A stretch of 64,000 nucleotides of DNA from Clostridium sp. AF15-31 (GTDB taxonomy: Bacteria; Bacillota; Clostridia; Lachnospirales; Lachnospiraceae), in assembly GCF_003461625.1 (NCBI RefSeq), contig NZ_QTXL01000005.1, forward strand, positions 186,001-250,000, given 5' to 3'. The position numbers and the translations under genes are program-made. Position 1 is the first letter of the stretch. Each line of letters starts with the position of its first letter. The notes beneath the pieces are model-generated. The model ran no database searches, was not told the origin of the DNA, and saw only the letters and a program-made list of their open reading frames with translations. Positions 62,034-64,000 of the stretch are shown piece by piece.

Positions 62034-63008
62034 CTATATTCTTCCTTCTTTTACTAATCTCCAATATTGTTTTCCTACAGCCGTTAATTCACATGCTTTA
62101 GAATTCATTGCCGCATAATACATATGTTCTTCTCCAACGGGAACCACTAAGCCAACCCCTTCCAACTTCTGTAAATCTGAAAATACAGCAGTATTCTCAT
62201 CCTTTGCATATGGCTCAATGACATTATGAACAACTTCACTTCTATTGGTAGGTTCATATGACGGGTTTAGATCATATTGATAATCTTCACTTTTAAAGTA
62301 ATTCACGATTTTCCTTAATACCGTCATATCAACCTGTGGCTGTACTTCTCTCAACGATGTAAATCTTGTCACATTTGTCTTGAATACAGGTCTCTGTTCC
62401 CATGGACCTAAAGCCTTATCTATAAATGCATAAACTCCTGCAATAGAAATATGTCCTGTCACATCTGCTGCACCACCATTGAGTGCTTCTATCAACAACG
62501 AAGTAAATACACCATGTCCATTTACTTCCATAGAAGTTTGACTATTTCTACTTGCTGTCATAATAGTAACTCCTTCATTAATGTTCGCTGTGTTTTGTCC
62601 ATCAGTATTTATACTACCCATAAATCCAGAATAGCAACTATCAAGTATAATTATTCTCTCTTTACATTTTGACTTATTTGCAATCGTCAGAATTTCTTGT
62701 AATGATACCCCATAGTCATTTTCTGAAAAATCTGGTGTAACTAAATATCCTCCAACTGCATCAATATGTCCATGCCCAGAATAATAGAATAGTGCTACAT
62801 CTGCATCACCTTCAAAACATTTCTCTATTAAGCCTCTCAACTCACCTTTTGTTGCAACATTGTCCTTTTTCCAAACGGAAAAGTTTGGGTCACCATTTCC
62901 ATGATTACTTAATAAATCTTTTATTGCCTCTGAATCATTACAGCAACCTCTAAGCGGACAGGTCGGATAATCATTAATTCCTACAACTAATGCTTTTCTT
63001 TCACCCAT
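62034..63008 (-). CDS. caspase-like (C14) protease with C-terminal domain
   Basis: A 324-aa protein. The caspase/metacaspase domain (residues 3-210) has KALVVGINDYP, catalytic H79 in YYSGHGH and C125 in LDSCYSGFM. The acidic D123 two residues before the cysteine suggests preference for basic P1 residues, as in metacaspases. The C-terminal 110 residues are unlike any catalytic domain and could bind a signal or a substrate. The ATG at 63008 follows AAAGGA. It lies directly upstream of the TIR gene, with 11 bp between. The natural reading is that the TIR product activates this protease and proteolysis halts infection. Confidence 0.9.
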   Translation of the reverse strand: MGERKALVVGINDYPTCPLRGCCNDSEAIKDLLSNHGNGDPNFSVWKKDNVATKGELRGLIEKCFEGDADVALFYYSGHGHIDAVGGYLVTPDFSENDYGVSLQEILTIANKSKCKERIIILDSCYSGFMGSINTDGQNTANINEGVTIMTASRNSQTSMEVNGHGVFTSLLIEALNGGAADVTGHISIAGVYAFIDKALGPWEQRPVFKTNVTRFTSLREVQPQVDMTVLRKIVNYFKSEDYQYDLNPSYEPTNRSEVVHNVIEPYAKDENTAVFSDLQKLEGVGLVVPVGEEHMYYAAMNSKACELTAVGKQYWRLVKEGRI

Positions 63009-63024
63009 ATCATCATCCTTTCTA

Positions 63025-63489
63025 TTAATGAATACATATCTCATCTGATAAGACAATATCAAAATTATGTCTTACATTAGCAGATTCCCAACTGATTCTA
63101 TCTTCAATGTATGTAAGCAATTCCGTTCCATCCAAATATATATACATCTGTGGTGCAACAAATCCCGGAACATCACGCCTTAAGTCATCAAGCGAAATAG
63201 CTGTAGTATCCTGAAATTCATCAATCTCCATAGCATATCGATATGATTCTTGATATTTTTCAATGCGAGCAATAGTATCCTTATCCTCCTTAAATTCTTC
63301 TTTCCAATCGGATAAAAGATGTCTCTTGCCTAAGTACACAATTCCTGTAATTGCCTTAACAGGTGCACTCACATACATATAAGCCATAATAGGATCGTCC
63401 GGAAAGTTTCTTCTATGCTCAAATTTTTTCTTCCCGGATTTAATCTTCTCATACACTTCCGGCTTAAAGCTTAAAAGCATCTTTCTCAT
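63025..63489 (-). CDS. ASCH/PUA-like domain protein
   Basis: A 154-aa protein starting MRKMLLSFKPEVYEKIKSGK, followed by KKFEHRRNFPDDPIMAYMYVSAPVKAI. The KSGxKxxExR layout is that of ASCH-type PUA-like domains, a group predicted to bind RNA or modified nucleotides. The frame extends further upstream, but that part overlaps the neighbouring restriction gene and is not conserved; GGTGG lies 5 nt before the chosen ATG. It is between the restriction gene (13-bp gap) and the caspase gene (16-bp gap), so it belongs to the operon. Function unknown. Confidence 0.75.
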   Translation of the reverse strand: MRKMLLSFKPEVYEKIKSGKKKFEHRRNFPDDPIMAYMYVSAPVKAITGIVYLGKRHLLSDWKEEFKEDKDTIARIEKYQESYRYAMEIDEFQDTTAISLDDLRRDVPGFVAPQMYIYLDGTELLTYIEDRISWESANVRHNFDIVLSDEICIH

Positions 63490-63502
63490 TAATGCCACCG
63501 CC

Positions 63503-64000
63503 TTAATTCCATTTACATTCGATGTTAAGAACTTCCATTGGCATACTGATAAACTGAACATCAAACTTAAGACTTGGCTCAACCTTTGTACTTGCATTGT
63601 GAATTCTAAAACTAAGCTGCCATCCATTATCAAGATACATTTCAACAGTATTATCACTATTTGGCTTGAACTCAAGTGCTACCAGTCTTGTAGGTAATTT
63701 CACAATAGGTACAGTAATTGCGGATACCTTATTCTTTGCTGGCTTATTCAATGTATCATGCATATTAAAAGTATGAATCATTGTAAGTCTCTTGCTATCC
63801 TTGCTCACAACTTTATAATAATCTTCAATACCAATTAAATATTCAATCATCTTTCTTGGCATTGTGTTATCCTTTTTATTTGCTCGATTCACTTCATCAA
63901 TAAATGCCTGCAATAAAGGAATATACACATTCTGCCCCTTATCCTCTATTTCAGACCATTTTGTACCATTCTCTTTTTCCTGTTTCAATATATTAAAGAT
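63503..64000 (-). CDS. HaeIII-like type II restriction endonuclease (partial, C-terminal part)
   Basis: The frame is open from the stop at 63503 to the window edge, so the N-terminus lies outside. The visible 165 residues contain WSEIEDKGQNVYIPLLQAF, VSKDSKRLTMIHTFNMHDTL, PTRLVALEFK and GWQLSFRIHNASTKVEPSLK, which I recognise as the conserved C-terminal part of the HaeIII restriction enzyme family (GGCC cutters). The cognate cytosine methyltransferase would be expected just beyond the window. This is the first gene visible of the defence operon. Identification rests on remembered motifs, not on a search. Confidence 0.7.
   Translation of the reverse strand: MFNILKQEKENGTKWSEIEDKGQNVYIPLLQAFIDEVNRANKKDNTMPRKMIEYLIGIEDYYKVVSKDSKRLTMIHTFNMHDTLNKPAKNKVSAITVPIVKLPTRLVALEFKPNSDNTVEMYLDNGWQLSFRIHNASTKVEPSLKFDVQFISMPMEVLNIECKWN

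Noticed and set aside
62023..62064. Longer TIR start overlapping the caspase gene
   Set aside because: AGGAGG is correctly spaced only for the ATG at 62022, and the TIR fold begins right after it.
63490..63675. N-terminal extension of the ASCH protein
   Set aside because: It overlaps the restriction gene in another frame and has no conserved sequence; a ribosome site supports the start at 63489.

Overview
The window reads as a chromosomal segment of a low-to-mid GC Clostridia, most likely Lachnospiraceae. The clues are T-box leaders, AGGAGG ribosome binding sites with several TTG/GTG starts, a dcw cluster carrying two class B PBPs, DUF4317 and TraX-like proteins, and a Tn916-type integrase. 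Nearly all genes are on the minus strand. The exceptions are a DUF4317 gene, a methyltransferase, hslO, typA and trpB2.

Regions: 1-3.8 kb holds a partial CBS-domain protein, mazF (no antitoxin beside it), alr and nnr. 3.8-15.9 kb is the division/cell-wall cluster, transcribed mraZ-rsmH-ftsL-pbp-pbp-mraY-murD-ftsW-divIB-ftsZ, with an apparent MraZ operator at its head. 16-20.2 kb has a short Fur-like regulator and a two-component system. 20.3-31 kb has DUF4317, sbcCD, corA, a methyltransferase, hslO and an NhaC-type antiporter. It also contains conserved-core hairpin elements and a 105-bp tandem repeat. 31-51.8 kb is housekeeping: typA, a radical SAM protein, a pyridoxamine kinase, aspS and trpB2 behind two divergent T-boxes, dus, guaB, an LTA-synthase-like enzyme, tRNA-Gly, lgt, ychF, TraX, an RNA m5U methyltransferase, a YbaK-like deacylase, an EAL protein and an LMW phosphatase.

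51.8-64 kb is accessory. A GHKL ATPase fused to a PD-(D/E)xK-like domain lies beside a Tn916-family integrase. Two excisionase-like proteins, an HK97-type major capsid protein, a P27-type terminase small subunit, two small proteins and a prim-pol/SF3 helicase with iteron-like repeats follow. This looks like a phage satellite or integrated island with a minimal packaging set. Beyond it is a defence operon running off the window: a HaeIII-like restriction enzyme (C-terminal part), an ASCH/PUA-like protein, a caspase-like protease and a MTH538/ThsB-type TIR protein.

The most interesting items are the TIR-caspase pair, which resembles the recently reported caspase-type Thoeris; the satellite with MCP and TerS only; the GHKL-nuclease fusion; the dispersed hairpins showing compensatory base changes; and an aspS T-box whose specifier reads AAC (Asn) rather than an Asp codon. 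No database search was possible, so family names rest on motifs and recalled family features.
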